From the NCBI RefSeq assembly GCF_000018145.1, contig NC_009952.1, positions 2,108,001 through 2,172,000 of the forward strand: a DNA stretch of 64,000 bases, given 5' to 3'. Source of the stretch: Dinoroseobacter shibae DFL 12 = DSM 16493 (GTDB taxonomy: Bacteria > Pseudomonadota > Alphaproteobacteria > Rhodobacterales > Rhodobacteraceae). Made by a program: the position numbers and the translations under genes. This document shows positions 9,256 to 17,126 of the stretch, in pieces; position 1 is the stretch's first letter; each line of letters opens with the position of its first letter. A model generated the notes under the pieces. That model was not told the DNA's origin. It ran no database searches and saw only the letters and a program-made list of their open reading frames with translations.

Positions 9256-10001
9256 CAGGCCACCGCCTTGGGGTTCTTGCCCAGAATGATCATCGACAGG
9301 ATGTCGTCCTCCGTCACGTCCTCGACCCGTTCGGTCCCCACCAGCTTGCCGTTCTTCATCACCGACACCCGGTCGCACAGCTCCAGCATCTCGCGCGTGT
9401 CGTGGGAGATCAGGAAAATCCCCAGCCCCTGCGCCTTGAGCTCCTTGATCAGGTCCGCGACCATTTGCGTCTCGTGCACGCCCAGCGCCGCCGTCGGCTC
9501 GTCCATGATCAGGATCTGCGCGTTGAAATAGACCGCCCGCGCAATGGCAACGGATTGCCGCTGCCCGCCCGACAGGGCACTCACCGGCTCGCTCAGTTTC
9601 TGGAAGTTCGGGTTCAGCCGCGCCATGATCCTGCGCGTCTCCGCCTCCATCCGCGTGTCGTCCACAAAGCCGAGGCGCGTGGTCAACTCCCGCCCCAGAA
9701 ACAGGTTCGAGGACGCATCGAGGTTGTCGGCCAGCGCCAGCGTCTGGTAGATCGTCTCGATATTGTAGCGCCGCGCATCCCTCGGGCTGTTGATCTCGGC
9801 CTTCTTGCCGTTGATCCGGATCTCGCCGCTATCCTTGCGGTACGCCCCCGCCAGGATCTTGATCAGCGTCGATTTTCCGGCCCCGTTATGGCCCAAAAGC
9901 CCCACGACCTCACCCGGGTAAAGGTCCAGCGACACGCCGTCCACCGCGCGAATCCCCCCGAAGGAGATCGAGATATCGTCCAGTTCCACCAGGGGGGTCA
10001 T
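9255..10001 (-). CDS. xylG: Xylose ABC transporter ATPase (single-domain form)
   Basis: 248 residues with one complete ATPase domain: Walker [10 protein letters not shown] near residue 37, signature [15 protein letters not shown] near 145, Walker [12 protein letters not shown] near 165 and the switch His in LISHDTREM. It belongs to the sugar (CUT2) class that serves XylH/RbsC-type permeases. The E. coli XylG protein has two fused ATPase domains of about 500 residues, whereas this protein is half that size and would have to act as a homodimer. It overlaps the permease gene by ATGA and xylB by TGATG, so it is clearly part of the xylose operon. Confidence 0.88.
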   Translation of the reverse strand: MTPLVELDDISISFGGIRAVDGVSLDLYPGEVVGLLGHNGAGKSTLIKILAGAYRKDSGEIRINGKKAEINSPRDARRYNIETIYQTLALADNLDASSNLFLGRELTTRLGFVDDTRMEAETRRIMARLNPNFQKLSEPVSALSGGQRQSVAIARAVYFNAQILIMDEPTAALGVHETQMVADLIKELKAQGLGIFLISHDTREMLELCDRVSVMKNGKLVGTERVEDVTEDDILSMIILGKNPKAVA

Positions 10002-11305
10002 GACTTCGCTCCCATCCGCTTGCGATAGAGGATGTCGATCAGAACCGCGGCCACCAGAACCGTGCCCACGACGATGTTCTGCAGCGGCGCATCGACGCCG
10101 ACCATGGCCATGCCCGATTGCAGCGACTGCATGATCAGCGCACCGAGGATCGCGCCATAGATCGTGCCGATACCGCCCGCCAGCGCCGTGCCCCCGATCA
10201 CCGCCGCCGCGATCACGCGCAGCTCGTCGAGCGTGCCGATATCGTTGGAATGGTTTGTCAGCCGCGCCGAGGCCACGATGGCCGAAATCGCACAGAGCGC
10301 CCCCATCAACGCGAATACCTTCACCGTCAGCATCCGCGTGTTGATCCCCGACAACTCGGCCGCGTCCGGGTTGCCGCCAGTGGCGAAGATGTAGCGCCCG
10401 AACCGGGTCTTCTTGGCGATCACCGTCATCGCCACCGCCACCGCGATCAGCAGCAGCACGGAATAGGGAATGCCGTAAACCTCGGTATAGCCCTCGGGCA
10501 TCACCTCGCCGCGCGCCTCGAAGAGCCGCCGCAGCCGCGCCGTGGGCACCTCGTAGCTGTTCAGGATCGCCACGAACCCGAGGATCGCGACCGACACCAC
10601 CCCCATCACCGTCAGTTCCGCCCAGACGGGCTTGACCGGCGCGTCATGGGCGATCTTGTTCTTGCGCCCCGACCACAGCGCCCAGCAGGCCGCGACCACC
10701 GCGACGAGACCCACGATCCAGCTCAGGGTCGCGCCCAGCGTCCCGTTGATGCCGCCAAGGGTCATGAAGGTCGGATCGAGCGGCCCGATGGTCTGCCCGT
10801 TTGTCATGTACCAGGCCACGTTGCGCCACACGAGCAGACCGCCCAGGGTCACGATGAAGGCCGGGATCATCAGATACCCCACCAGGTAGCCCTGGAACGC
10901 CCCGATCACCGTGCCCGTGACCAGGCCCACCAGCATCGCGATCCACGGGATCGCCGGATGGCCCAACTCCAGCCCGAAGACCTGCGGCAGGATCGCGGTC
11001 TGGGTCATCGCCATGGCCGCCGAACAGGTGGCCAGCAACGCCCCCACCGCCAGGTCGATATGCCGCGTGACGATGATGAACACCATGCCCGTGGCCATGA
11101 TCGCCACGCTCACGGTCTGGATCGACAGGTTGAAGATGTTCCGCGCCGTCAGGAACCGCCCGTCTGTCAGCAGGTTGAAGACCAGGCACACCAGAACGAA
11201 GGCCCCGATCATGCCCAGAAGGCGGGTATCCAACTCCAGGGTCTGCAGGAAACTGCGCTTGGCCCGGCTGGGCAGGCGGCTCTCGGTCGGGGATGCATCG
11301 GACAT
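9998..11305 (-). CDS. xylH: Xylose ABC transporter permease
   Basis: 435 residues, a polytopic inner-membrane protein of the CUT2 (BPD_transp_2) family with about ten hydrophobic segments. Marker stretches are [21 protein letters not shown] near residue 55, [15 protein letters not shown] near 80 (the conserved DLSVG-like loop of RbsC/XylH proteins), [15 protein letters not shown] near 145 and [18 protein letters not shown] near 315, the EAA-like loop that meets the ATPase. It would form the translocation path for D-xylose. The insert [14 protein letters not shown] near 215 is a cytoplasmic loop typical of XylH-like proteins and lengthens it relative to RbsC. Confidence 0.92.
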   Translation of the reverse strand: MSDASPTESRLPSRAKRSFLQTLELDTRLLGMIGAFVLVCLVFNLLTDGRFLTARNIFNLSIQTVSVAIMATGMVFIIVTRHIDLAVGALLATCSAAMAMTQTAILPQVFGLELGHPAIPWIAMLVGLVTGTVIGAFQGYLVGYLMIPAFIVTLGGLLVWRNVAWYMTNGQTIGPLDPTFMTLGGINGTLGATLSWIVGLVAVVAACWALWSGRKNKIAHDAPVKPVWAELTVMGVVSVAILGFVAILNSYEVPTARLRRLFEARGEVMPEGYTEVYGIPYSVLLLIAVAVAMTVIAKKTRFGRYIFATGGNPDAAELSGINTRMLTVKVFALMGALCAISAIVASARLTNHSNDIGTLDELRVIAAAVIGGTALAGGIGTIYGAILGALIMQSLQSGMAMVGVDAPLQNIVVGTVLVAAVLIDILYRKRMGAKS

Positions 11306-11379
11306 GGGTCAAGTCCCTCCTGATCCCGCGCGCACTGGCGCAGGCGCAAATCTGGCGCGGATCGTCGGTGAACGGCAAT

Positions 11380-11408
11380 GGCCCCGGCACGCCGCGCGCG
11401 CCGGGACC
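11380..11408 (-). terminator. Hairpin between xylF and xylH
   Basis: GGCCCCGGC at 11380-11388 pairs with GCCGGGACC at 11400-11408 (nine pairs including one G-T), with an 11-base loop. It lies in the 117-bp gap after xylF and before xylH. There is no T-run. Such hairpins usually lower readthrough or shield the upstream message so that binding protein exceeds membrane parts. Confidence 0.55.
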
Positions 11409-11422
11409 GGATCGTCAGGCGA

Positions 11423-12445
11423 TCAGTTGCAGGGCGCCGGACCGTCGGTCACGCCCTGGCACAGGGTCTCTTGCGTGATCCACTGGGCATCGACCACCGC
11501 GGTAAGGTTGTCGGCGGTCACCGGCACCGGCGCCAGGAACCGGGCGGTCAACTCCGTCCCCCCGGGGGAGGTCCAGGAGGTCGCACCCTCGATATCCGCC
11601 ATCGCGGTGCCGTTCGCCATGGCCACGGCGATCTCACCCGCGGCCCGGCCCAGATCCCGCGCGTCCTTCCACACGGACACGGTCTGGGTGCCCTTGGCCA
11701 CCCGGTTCAGCGCGGCATGATCACCGTCCTGGCCCGAGACCGGGATCCCTTCCATGCCCTGGGCGGTCAGGGCCGCGACCACGCCACCCGCGGTCCCGTC
11801 GTTGGAGGCCACGACCGCGTCCACCTGGTTGTCCTGGGCGGTCAGGATCTGCTCCATGTTCCGCTGGGCGTTCGCCGGCAGCCAGCCATCGGTATAGGCC
11901 TCGCCCACGATGGTGATCTTGCCTGCGTCAATGGCATCCTGCAGGATCTCCTGCTGCCCGCCGCGCAGGAAGTCCGCGTTCGGGTCCGTGGGCGAGCCCT
12001 TGATCATCACGTAATTGCCCTCGGGGGCCTGCTCCAGCACGGCGCGGGCCTGCATCCGGCCCACTTCCACGTTGTCGAAGGTCAGGTAGAAGGCCCGCGG
12101 ATCCTCGATCAGGCGGTCATAGCCAACCACCGGGATCCCCTCGTCGGCCGCGGCCTGCACGGCTGGGCCGATGGCCTGGCTGTCTTGGGCCAGAATAATC
12201 AGGGCATCGACACCCTGCGCAATCAGGCTCTCCACATCCGACAGCTGCTTGGCCGAGGACGACTGCGCGTCCGCCGAAACATAAGTGGCGCCGGCGGCTT
12301 CGAGCGCGGCCTTGATGGCGGCCTCGTCGGTCTTCCAACGCTCTTCCTGAAAATTCGACCAGCTGACACCGACCGTGACATCGGCATAGGCCGATGTGGT
12401 GACACCGGCCGCGACGATGGCGGCCGCGAGAATTGCTTTACGCAT
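11423..12445 (-). CDS. xylF: Periplasmic D-xylose-binding protein
   Basis: 340 residues with a clear Sec signal peptide (MRKAILAAAIVAAGVTTSAYA, cut after Ala21). The mature part is a type I periplasmic sugar-binding fold: VTVGVSWSNFQEERWKTDE at its start, NVEVGRMQARAVLE near 125, GNYVMIKGSPTDPNADFLR near 145 and VVASNDGTAGGVVAALTAQG near 215. The pattern YDRLIEDPRAFYLTFDN is characteristic of XylF. First gene of the xyl transport and catabolism operon, divergent from a ROK regulator. Ends with a Cys-containing tail. Confidence 0.93.
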   Translation of the reverse strand: MRKAILAAAIVAAGVTTSAYADVTVGVSWSNFQEERWKTDEAAIKAALEAAGATYVSADAQSSSAKQLSDVESLIAQGVDALIILAQDSQAIGPAVQAAADEGIPVVGYDRLIEDPRAFYLTFDNVEVGRMQARAVLEQAPEGNYVMIKGSPTDPNADFLRGGQQEILQDAIDAGKITIVGEAYTDGWLPANAQRNMEQILTAQDNQVDAVVASNDGTAGGVVAALTAQGMEGIPVSGQDGDHAALNRVAKGTQTVSVWKDARDLGRAAGEIAVAMANGTAMADIEGATSWTSPGGTELTARFLAPVPVTADNLTAVVDAQWITQETLCQGVTDGPAPCN

Positions 12446-12531
12446 GTAGTCCTCCCAAATGTAGGCGCCTGAACCCAGGCTCCGGGGTCATTCGACCCTC
12501 ACCCCCTCAGTGATGCAAAGTTTAATTCGGT

Positions 12532-12550
12532 TGTCAAAATAAATTTGACA
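12532..12550. promoter_or_regulatory. Candidate XylR operator in the divergent promoter region
   Basis: A perfect inverted repeat, TGTCAAA, five bases, TTTGACA, lies midway between xylF and the ROK regulator gene. Each arm contains TTGACA read outwards, so each could also be the -35 box of one of the two divergent promoters. A repressor bound here would shut both. Assignment to XylR rests on position only. Confidence 0.5.
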
Positions 12551-12657
12551 GGTGGCGAAATTATATGCGTCATATTCCGGGAAAACCTGCCTTACACCGC
12601 CGCTTGAGGGAAAGATGCGCGGGTTTCTATGGGCTATAAAGTTCAGGGGATGAATTA

Positions 12658-13902
12658 ATGCCAGAGGATGCCGCGACGCGCGACACTCCCGGATGCGGGC
12701 CCATGCTGCCCGATTCGGGCCGCAATGCAAAACCCCTGCGTCAGGCGGTATTCGAGCATGTGCGCGCCGCCGGGCACGCGCCGCGAATGGACATCGCCCG
12801 CGCCCTCGGCATCTCGCCCGGTTCGGTCACCACGCTGACCTCGGACCTGATCGAGGCGGGGTTTCTCACCGAAATCGCCGCCCCCGCCCGCGAGACCGGG
12901 CGCGGTCGCCCGCCCGTGGCCCTCGCCGTGGTGCCCGCGGCCCGCTACGTGCTTGGCCTGCGCCTGTCGGACGAGATGCACACGGTCAGCCTGTCGGATT
13001 TTTCCGGCACCGAACTGGCCACCGCCCACCGCGCGAGCCAGCCGGGGCGCTATGCGGTCGAGGCGCTGCTGACCGAGATGGCCACCCTGATCGACGAGGT
13101 GTTGGCGGCAGCCGCCCTGCCCCGCGACCGGGTGGCGGCGCTCGGCGTCGGTCTGCCGGGGGCCGTCCATCACGAAACCGGCCGCGTCGCCTGGTCGCCG
13201 ATCCTCGCCGGGCAGGATCATGCCCTCCAGGCGATCATCGAAGACCGCTTCGGCCTGCCCGCGCATCTGGAGAATGACGCCAATGTCCTGACGCTGGCCG
13301 AGCTGTGGTTCGGTGCGGGCCGCGCGATGCAGGACTTCGCCGTGGTCACGATCGAACAAGGGGTCGGCATGGGGCTGGTGCTGAACAACCGGTTGTTTCG
13401 CGGCGCACAGGGGCTCGGGCTGGAGCTGGGGCACACCAAGGTGCAGCTCGACGGGGCGCTCTGCCGCTGTGGGCAGCGCGGCTGCCTGGAGGCGTATCTG
13501 GCCGACTACGCGCTGGTGCGCGAGGCCTCCACCGCGCTCGACCGCGACCCCCGCTCGGCCCAGACCGCCGCCGCCATGCTGGAGAGCCTGTTCGATCAGG
13601 CCAAGGCCGGCAACGGCGCGGCCAAGGCGATCTTTCAGCGCGCCGGGCGCTTCCTGTCGCTGGGACTGGCCAATGTGGTGCAGCTTTTCGATCCGGAACT
13701 CATCATTCTGAGCGGCGCGCGGATGCGCTACGACTACCTTTATGCCGAAGAGGTGCTCGCCGAGATGCAACGCATGACCCTGCACCCCGCCACCCCGCGC
13801 AGCCGGGTCGAGATCCACGCCTGGGGCGACCAGGTCTGGGCGCGCGGGGCGACGGCGCTGGCGCTGTCGGCGGTCACGGACGCGCTCATGGGGGAGAGAT
13901 GA
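12658..13902 (+). CDS. xylR: ROK-family transcriptional regulator of xylose genes
   Basis: 414 residues. The first 85 hold a winged helix-turn-helix (MDIARALGISPGSVTTLTSDLIEAGFL), followed by a ROK kinase-like domain. The zinc-binding motif of ROK repressors is present as CRCGQRGCLEAY near residue 265, preceded by GLGLELGHTKVQL, and the sugar-site motif GLPGAVHHETGRV lies near 165. Non-enzymatic members such as XylR, Mlc and NagC bind a sugar and release DNA. Its divergent position next to xylF makes it the likely D-xylose-responsive repressor. Its stop overlaps the next start by ATGA, so the downstream FG-GAP gene may be co-translated. Confidence 0.85.
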   Translation: MPEDAATRDTPGCGPMLPDSGRNAKPLRQAVFEHVRAAGHAPRMDIARALGISPGSVTTLTSDLIEAGFLTEIAAPARETGRGRPPVALAVVPAARYVLGLRLSDEMHTVSLSDFSGTELATAHRASQPGRYAVEALLTEMATLIDEVLAAAALPRDRVAALGVGLPGAVHHETGRVAWSPILAGQDHALQAIIEDRFGLPAHLENDANVLTLAELWFGAGRAMQDFAVVTIEQGVGMGLVLNNRLFRGAQGLGLELGHTKVQLDGALCRCGQRGCLEAYLADYALVREASTALDRDPRSAQTAAAMLESLFDQAKAGNGAAKAIFQRAGRFLSLGLANVVQLFDPELIILSGARMRYDYLYAEEVLAEMQRMTLHPATPRSRVEIHAWGDQVWARGATALALSAVTDALMGER

Positions 13903-15377
13903 GAGCCATTGCGCTGCTGGCCTGCCTTGCGGGCCCGGCTCAGTCCGAAATCCGGTTCGAGGATCTGTCGGGCACCCTGCCGCCCCATGTCTATTCCGGC
14001 GGGTGGGAGCATTTCGTCGGCGGCGGTCTTGCCGTGCTGGATTGCGACGGCGACGGGTTGCCGGAGCTGTTCGCCGCGGGCGGCGAGGCCCCGGCGATCC
14101 TGCTGCGCAACCGCGGCGGCATGCGGTTCGCGCCCGGTCTGTTGCCAAAGATCATCGGCGTGACCGGGGCCTATCCGCTCGACATCGACGGGGACGGATG
14201 GCGCGATCTCTTCGTGCTGCGGGTGGGGCCGAACCTGGTGCTGCGCGGCGGGCCGGACTGCGCCTTCACCGAGGCCACCGCGGAGTTGGGGATCGACCCC
14301 GGCGACGCCTGGTCCACCGCCTTCACCGCCTGGGTCGCGCCAGGCGACGAGCGCCCGACACTTTTCGTGGCCAACTATGTCGACCGCGACGACCCCGACG
14401 GGCCGTTCGAGGCCTGTGACGACCATCAAGTTCTGCGCCCCGGCCAGGCGGGCGGGTTTCGCAGCGACAGTTTCGGGCCGGGCTTCTGCACCCTCTCGGC
14501 CCTGGCGGCGCGGGATGCGCGCGGGCGGATGACCCTGCGGCTGTCCAATGACCGGCATTACTACGTGCGCGGCGGGTACGAGCAGATGTTCGACCTGGCC
14601 GAGCGGCGGTTTCTGGGCCCGGAGGATGGCTGGCCGCAGGTGGCGCTCTGGGGCATGGGGATCGCCAGCCGGGATCTGACCGGCGACGGGCGCGACGAGG
14701 TGATGCTGACCTCCATGGGCGACCAGCTGATGCAGATCGCACAGGCCGACGGGACCTATGCCGCCGCCCCTTTCGCCATCGGCACCTATGCCCAGCGGCC
14801 CCACACGGGCGAGGATGGACGCCCCTCCACCGGCTGGCATGCGGAGTTCGGGGATGTGGACAATGACGGACGCGCGGATTTGTTTCTGGCCAAGGGCAAC
14901 GTGGACCAGATGCCTGGGCTGGCGATGCAGGACCCCAACAACCTTCTGCACCAGCGCGCGGACGGGCGGTTCGAGGAGGTCTCGGTCGCCGCGGGGGTGG
15001 CCACCACGGCGCGGTCGCGGGGCGCGGCCCTGGCGGATCTGGACGGCGACGGGCGGCTCGACCTCGTGGTGGTGAACCGGCGCGCGCCGATGGAGCTCTA
15101 TCGCAATGTTTCGCAGCAAACGGGCCGCTGGCTGGCGGTGGACCTGTCAGCGCTCGGGCTGGCGGAGATCGGCGCACAGGTGACGGTGATCACGAACGCG
15201 GGCGCGCAGGTGCAGCAGCGCCTGATCGGGGGCGGTCATGCAGGCGGCAGTGCGGCGCCGCTGCATTTCGGGCTGGGCGAAGCGACGCAGGCGCAGGTCG
15301 AGCTGCGCGATGCCGCCGACCGGGTGATCTGGCAGGGCGAGAGCGCTGCGGACCGGGTGCTGCGCGTGGAGCCCTGA
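13899..15377 (+). CDS. Secreted FG-GAP/VCBS-repeat protein (CRTAC1 type)
   Basis: 492 residues from ATG 13899, which overlaps the regulator stop. A short signal peptide (MRAIALLACLAGPAQS) precedes repeats carrying calcium-loop motifs: LDCDGDGLPELF near residue 45, LDIDGDGWRDLFVL near 85, RDLTGDGRDEVML near 250, GDVDNDGRADLFLA near 320 and LADLDGDGRLDLVVV near 370. The C-terminal 100 residues (IGAQVTVITNAG) resemble the ASPIC/UnbV domain that ends CRTAC1-like proteins. It should fold as a calcium-bound beta-propeller in the periplasm or outside the cell. It has no evident link to xylose and may instead belong with the redox genes downstream; its ligand is unknown. Confidence 0.78.
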   Translation: MRAIALLACLAGPAQSEIRFEDLSGTLPPHVYSGGWEHFVGGGLAVLDCDGDGLPELFAAGGEAPAILLRNRGGMRFAPGLLPKIIGVTGAYPLDIDGDGWRDLFVLRVGPNLVLRGGPDCAFTEATAELGIDPGDAWSTAFTAWVAPGDERPTLFVANYVDRDDPDGPFEACDDHQVLRPGQAGGFRSDSFGPGFCTLSALAARDARGRMTLRLSNDRHYYVRGGYEQMFDLAERRFLGPEDGWPQVALWGMGIASRDLTGDGRDEVMLTSMGDQLMQIAQADGTYAAAPFAIGTYAQRPHTGEDGRPSTGWHAEFGDVDNDGRADLFLAKGNVDQMPGLAMQDPNNLLHQRADGRFEEVSVAAGVATTARSRGAALADLDGDGRLDLVVVNRRAPMELYRNVSQQTGRWLAVDLSALGLAEIGAQVTVITNAGAQVQQRLIGGGHAGGSAAPLHFGLGEATQAQVELRDAADRVIWQGESAADRVLRVEP

Positions 15378-15394
15378 GCGCGCGGCGGACGGGG

Positions 15395-15535
15395 CCAAGC
15401 GGCTTCGAAGCCGCTTGGGGCGCGGTTGGCCCAGCTGTCGCCCCGCCCGGAGCGGTGGGACGGCGGCACGGAGCGTGACGAGGGCGCAGGGGCTCGGGGC
15501 GCCGCGGGGAGCCCAAGCGGCTTCGAAGCCGCTTG
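15395..15535. repeat. Paired-palindrome repeat, copy A
   Basis: Two perfect palindromes frame a 95-bp G+C-rich spacer. The first (15395-15418, 24 bp) is CCAAGCGGCTTC followed by its exact reverse complement; the second (15514-15535, 22 bp) has the same core beginning CAAGCGGCTTC. The right flank of the first reads GGGGCGCG, two variable bases, TGGCC, and this flank is kept in copies B and C. The first palindrome starts 18 bp after the FG-GAP gene stop, so it may act as a terminator or transcript end, though no T-run follows. Confidence 0.75.
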
Positions 15536-15843
15536 CCCGGGGGCGGGCGTTGCGCGGGCGGCCCGGATTAACGGACCGGGACCGGAGATGCCCTCCACCG
15601 CCGACAAATTTTTTCGCGAAATCGTGGCGGATCAAGAGCTTCCAGAGATTTGTTTCGCGCGCGAAACATTACGGTTTTTGAATAGGTTACCGCGCGGTGC
15701 TGATACGAAATCTCAAGCAATTCGTGGCCGGGCGCTCACACAACCGTGTCTCGCGCGCAGGCGCCGCGCGGTCGCCAGACCCTGTCGGTGTGTTACGTTC
15801 GACAGAAGAGACGATTGGCCGTTCAGAGACAGGAGAGACTTGG
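15536..15843. promoter_or_regulatory. Promoter region with TTTCGCG palindromes
   Basis: Two further palindromes lie upstream of the Tat-protein gene: TTTCGCGAAA at 15612-15621 and an 18-bp perfect one at 15651-15668 (TGTTTCGCG and its complement). They share the TTTCGCG half, are about 40 bp apart and differ from the paired-palindrome repeats. They look like binding sites for one dimeric regulator. No other coding frame in this stretch is believable. Confidence 0.4.
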
Positions 15844-16359
15844 ATGACTGGGAGTTTTCTTACGCGCCGCACCCTTCTGAGCACGGGTCTGGCCACCGGG
15901 ACCGCCGCGGCCCTCGGCGGGCTGAGCGTGCCCGCCCGGGCGGCGGGACTTGCGCCGACGCCGACCATGCGCGGCGGAGCCAACAATTACCGCCCCGGCG
16001 CGCCGATCGTGGAGCGCATTGGGGGCGGCGGGTTCTGGATGACCGGGACCGTGCGGCGGGCGGGCGACGGCGCGCCCTTGCCCGGCCGGCGCATCCAGAT
16101 GTGGGCCCATACCACCGAAGGCCATGAGCGCGATCCCGAGAGCCATGGCGCGACCCTGACCGATGCCAACGGAATGTTCCGGCTGGAGATGCCACAGATC
16201 GTGCCCGCCTTCGGCCAGCCGCACGGGCATCTTGTCTATGACGCGGACCATGACACGGGCCATGGCGGGGGTGGGTTCAAGACCGTGTTCCTGCGCCCGA
16301 TCATGGGCAGCGCCGAGGACACGACGCTGGATGTGGCCTTCGTGCTGGAGCCGGTCTGA
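15844..16359 (+). CDS. Tat-exported intradiol-dioxygenase-like protein
   Basis: 171 residues from ATG 15844, preceded by AGGAGAG. The longer frame upstream is not needed: this start gives a twin-arginine signal, FLTRRTLLSTGLATGTAAALG, cut near Ala32. The mature domain contains VRRAGDGAPLPGRRIQMWAHT near residue 65, TLTDANGMFRLEMP near 105 and GHLVYDADHD, the beta-sandwich pattern of intradiol ring-cleavage dioxygenases and transthyretin-like folds. The two tyrosines of the catalytic iron site are not obvious, so it may bind a cofactor or act without dioxygenase activity. It is followed four bases later by a ferric-reductase-like membrane protein, so they probably work together. Confidence 0.6.
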   Translation: MTGSFLTRRTLLSTGLATGTAAALGGLSVPARAAGLAPTPTMRGGANNYRPGAPIVERIGGGGFWMTGTVRRAGDGAPLPGRRIQMWAHTTEGHERDPESHGATLTDANGMFRLEMPQIVPAFGQPHGHLVYDADHDTGHGGGGFKTVFLRPIMGSAEDTTLDVAFVLEPV

Positions 16360-16363
16360 GCCG

Positions 16364-16954
16364 ATGCGCGGGCTTGCGGCCTGGGCGGCCGTGGGGCTGG
16401 GGATCGCGGTGCCGGTGGTTTTGGCCGCGGGCAGTCCCCTTCTGGCCTGGCGGGAGCCGGTCTATATCGCGGCGGGGTTCGCGGGAATTTTCGCGCTTGG
16501 CCGGATGTTGCTGCAACCGCTGCTGGCGGCGGGGCTGCTGCCCTTGGTGCCGAGGGCGCTGGGGCGGCGGGTGCATGTCTGGACCGGCAGCGCGCTGGTG
16601 GCGCTGGTACTGCTGCATGTGGGCGGCCTTTGGATCACCAGCCCGCCCGACGTTGTGGATGCGCTGCTTCTGGTGTCGCCCACGCCGTTCTCTGCCTGGG
16701 GTGTCGTGGCGATGTGGGCGGTGTTCGGGGCGGCAGGGCTGGCGGTGCTGCCGCGCCGGATGGGGCCGCGGGTCTGGCGCAGGGCCCATACGGCGGCGGT
16801 GGTGCTGGCCGTGATTGGCACAGCGGTGCATGCGGTGCAGATCGAGGGCGTGATGGAGCCGGTGACACGTGCGCTGCTCTGCGCGGGGGTGCTGGGGGCG
16901 ACCGGCTGGGCGGTCTGGACACTGCGGGCCTGGGCGCCGCGACGACGGGCGTGA
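16364..16954 (+). CDS. Ferric-reductase-like transmembrane haem protein
   Basis: 196 residues with about six hydrophobic helices and little soluble sequence. Candidate haem ligands are His in RRVHVWTGSALVALVLLHVGG near residue 70 (two His about 14 apart) and RRAHTAAVVLAVIGTAVHA near 145 (again two His 14 apart), the layout of ferric-reductase-like membrane domains (Fre, MsrQ, YedZ). It would pass electrons across the inner membrane. It starts four bases after the Tat-exported protein, suggesting that the latter is its periplasmic partner. Substrate unknown. Confidence 0.7.
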   Translation: MRGLAAWAAVGLGIAVPVVLAAGSPLLAWREPVYIAAGFAGIFALGRMLLQPLLAAGLLPLVPRALGRRVHVWTGSALVALVLLHVGGLWITSPPDVVDALLLVSPTPFSAWGVVAMWAVFGAAGLAVLPRRMGPRVWRRAHTAAVVLAVIGTAVHAVQIEGVMEPVTRALLCAGVLGATGWAVWTLRAWAPRRRA

Positions 16955-16965
16955 GTGCGCCGGGA

Positions 16966-17103
16966 CAAGCGGCTTCGAAGCCGCTTGGGGCGCGGGTGGC
17001 CTTGGGTGCGCGCAGTTCCGGGGCGACGAGACGGTGGCGCGCGGCGGGACGGAGCAGGATGTCGCGCCGGGGCCGCGGGGGCAAGCGGCTTCGAAGCCGC
17101 TTG
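16966..17103. repeat. Paired-palindrome repeat, copy B
   Basis: Same build as copy A: 22-bp perfect palindromes at 16966-16987 and 17082-17103, each CAAGCGGCTTC plus its reverse complement, 116 bp apart. The first starts 12 bp after the stop of the ferric-reductase-like gene. The second ends 24 bp from the stop of the convergent peroxidase gene. The right flank GGGGCGCG-NN-TGGCC follows the first palindrome, and a close variant (GGGCGCGGGTGGC) follows the second. It fills the whole gap between the convergent genes. Confidence 0.75.
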
Positions 17104-17126
17104 GGCGCGGGTGGCAATTGATGTGC

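Noticed and set aside
15395-17103. The palindromes as parts of a CRISPR array or insertion-sequence ends
   Set aside because: There are only two palindromes per element, spacers of about 95 bp rather than 30-40 bp, no cas genes, no transposase and no target duplication.
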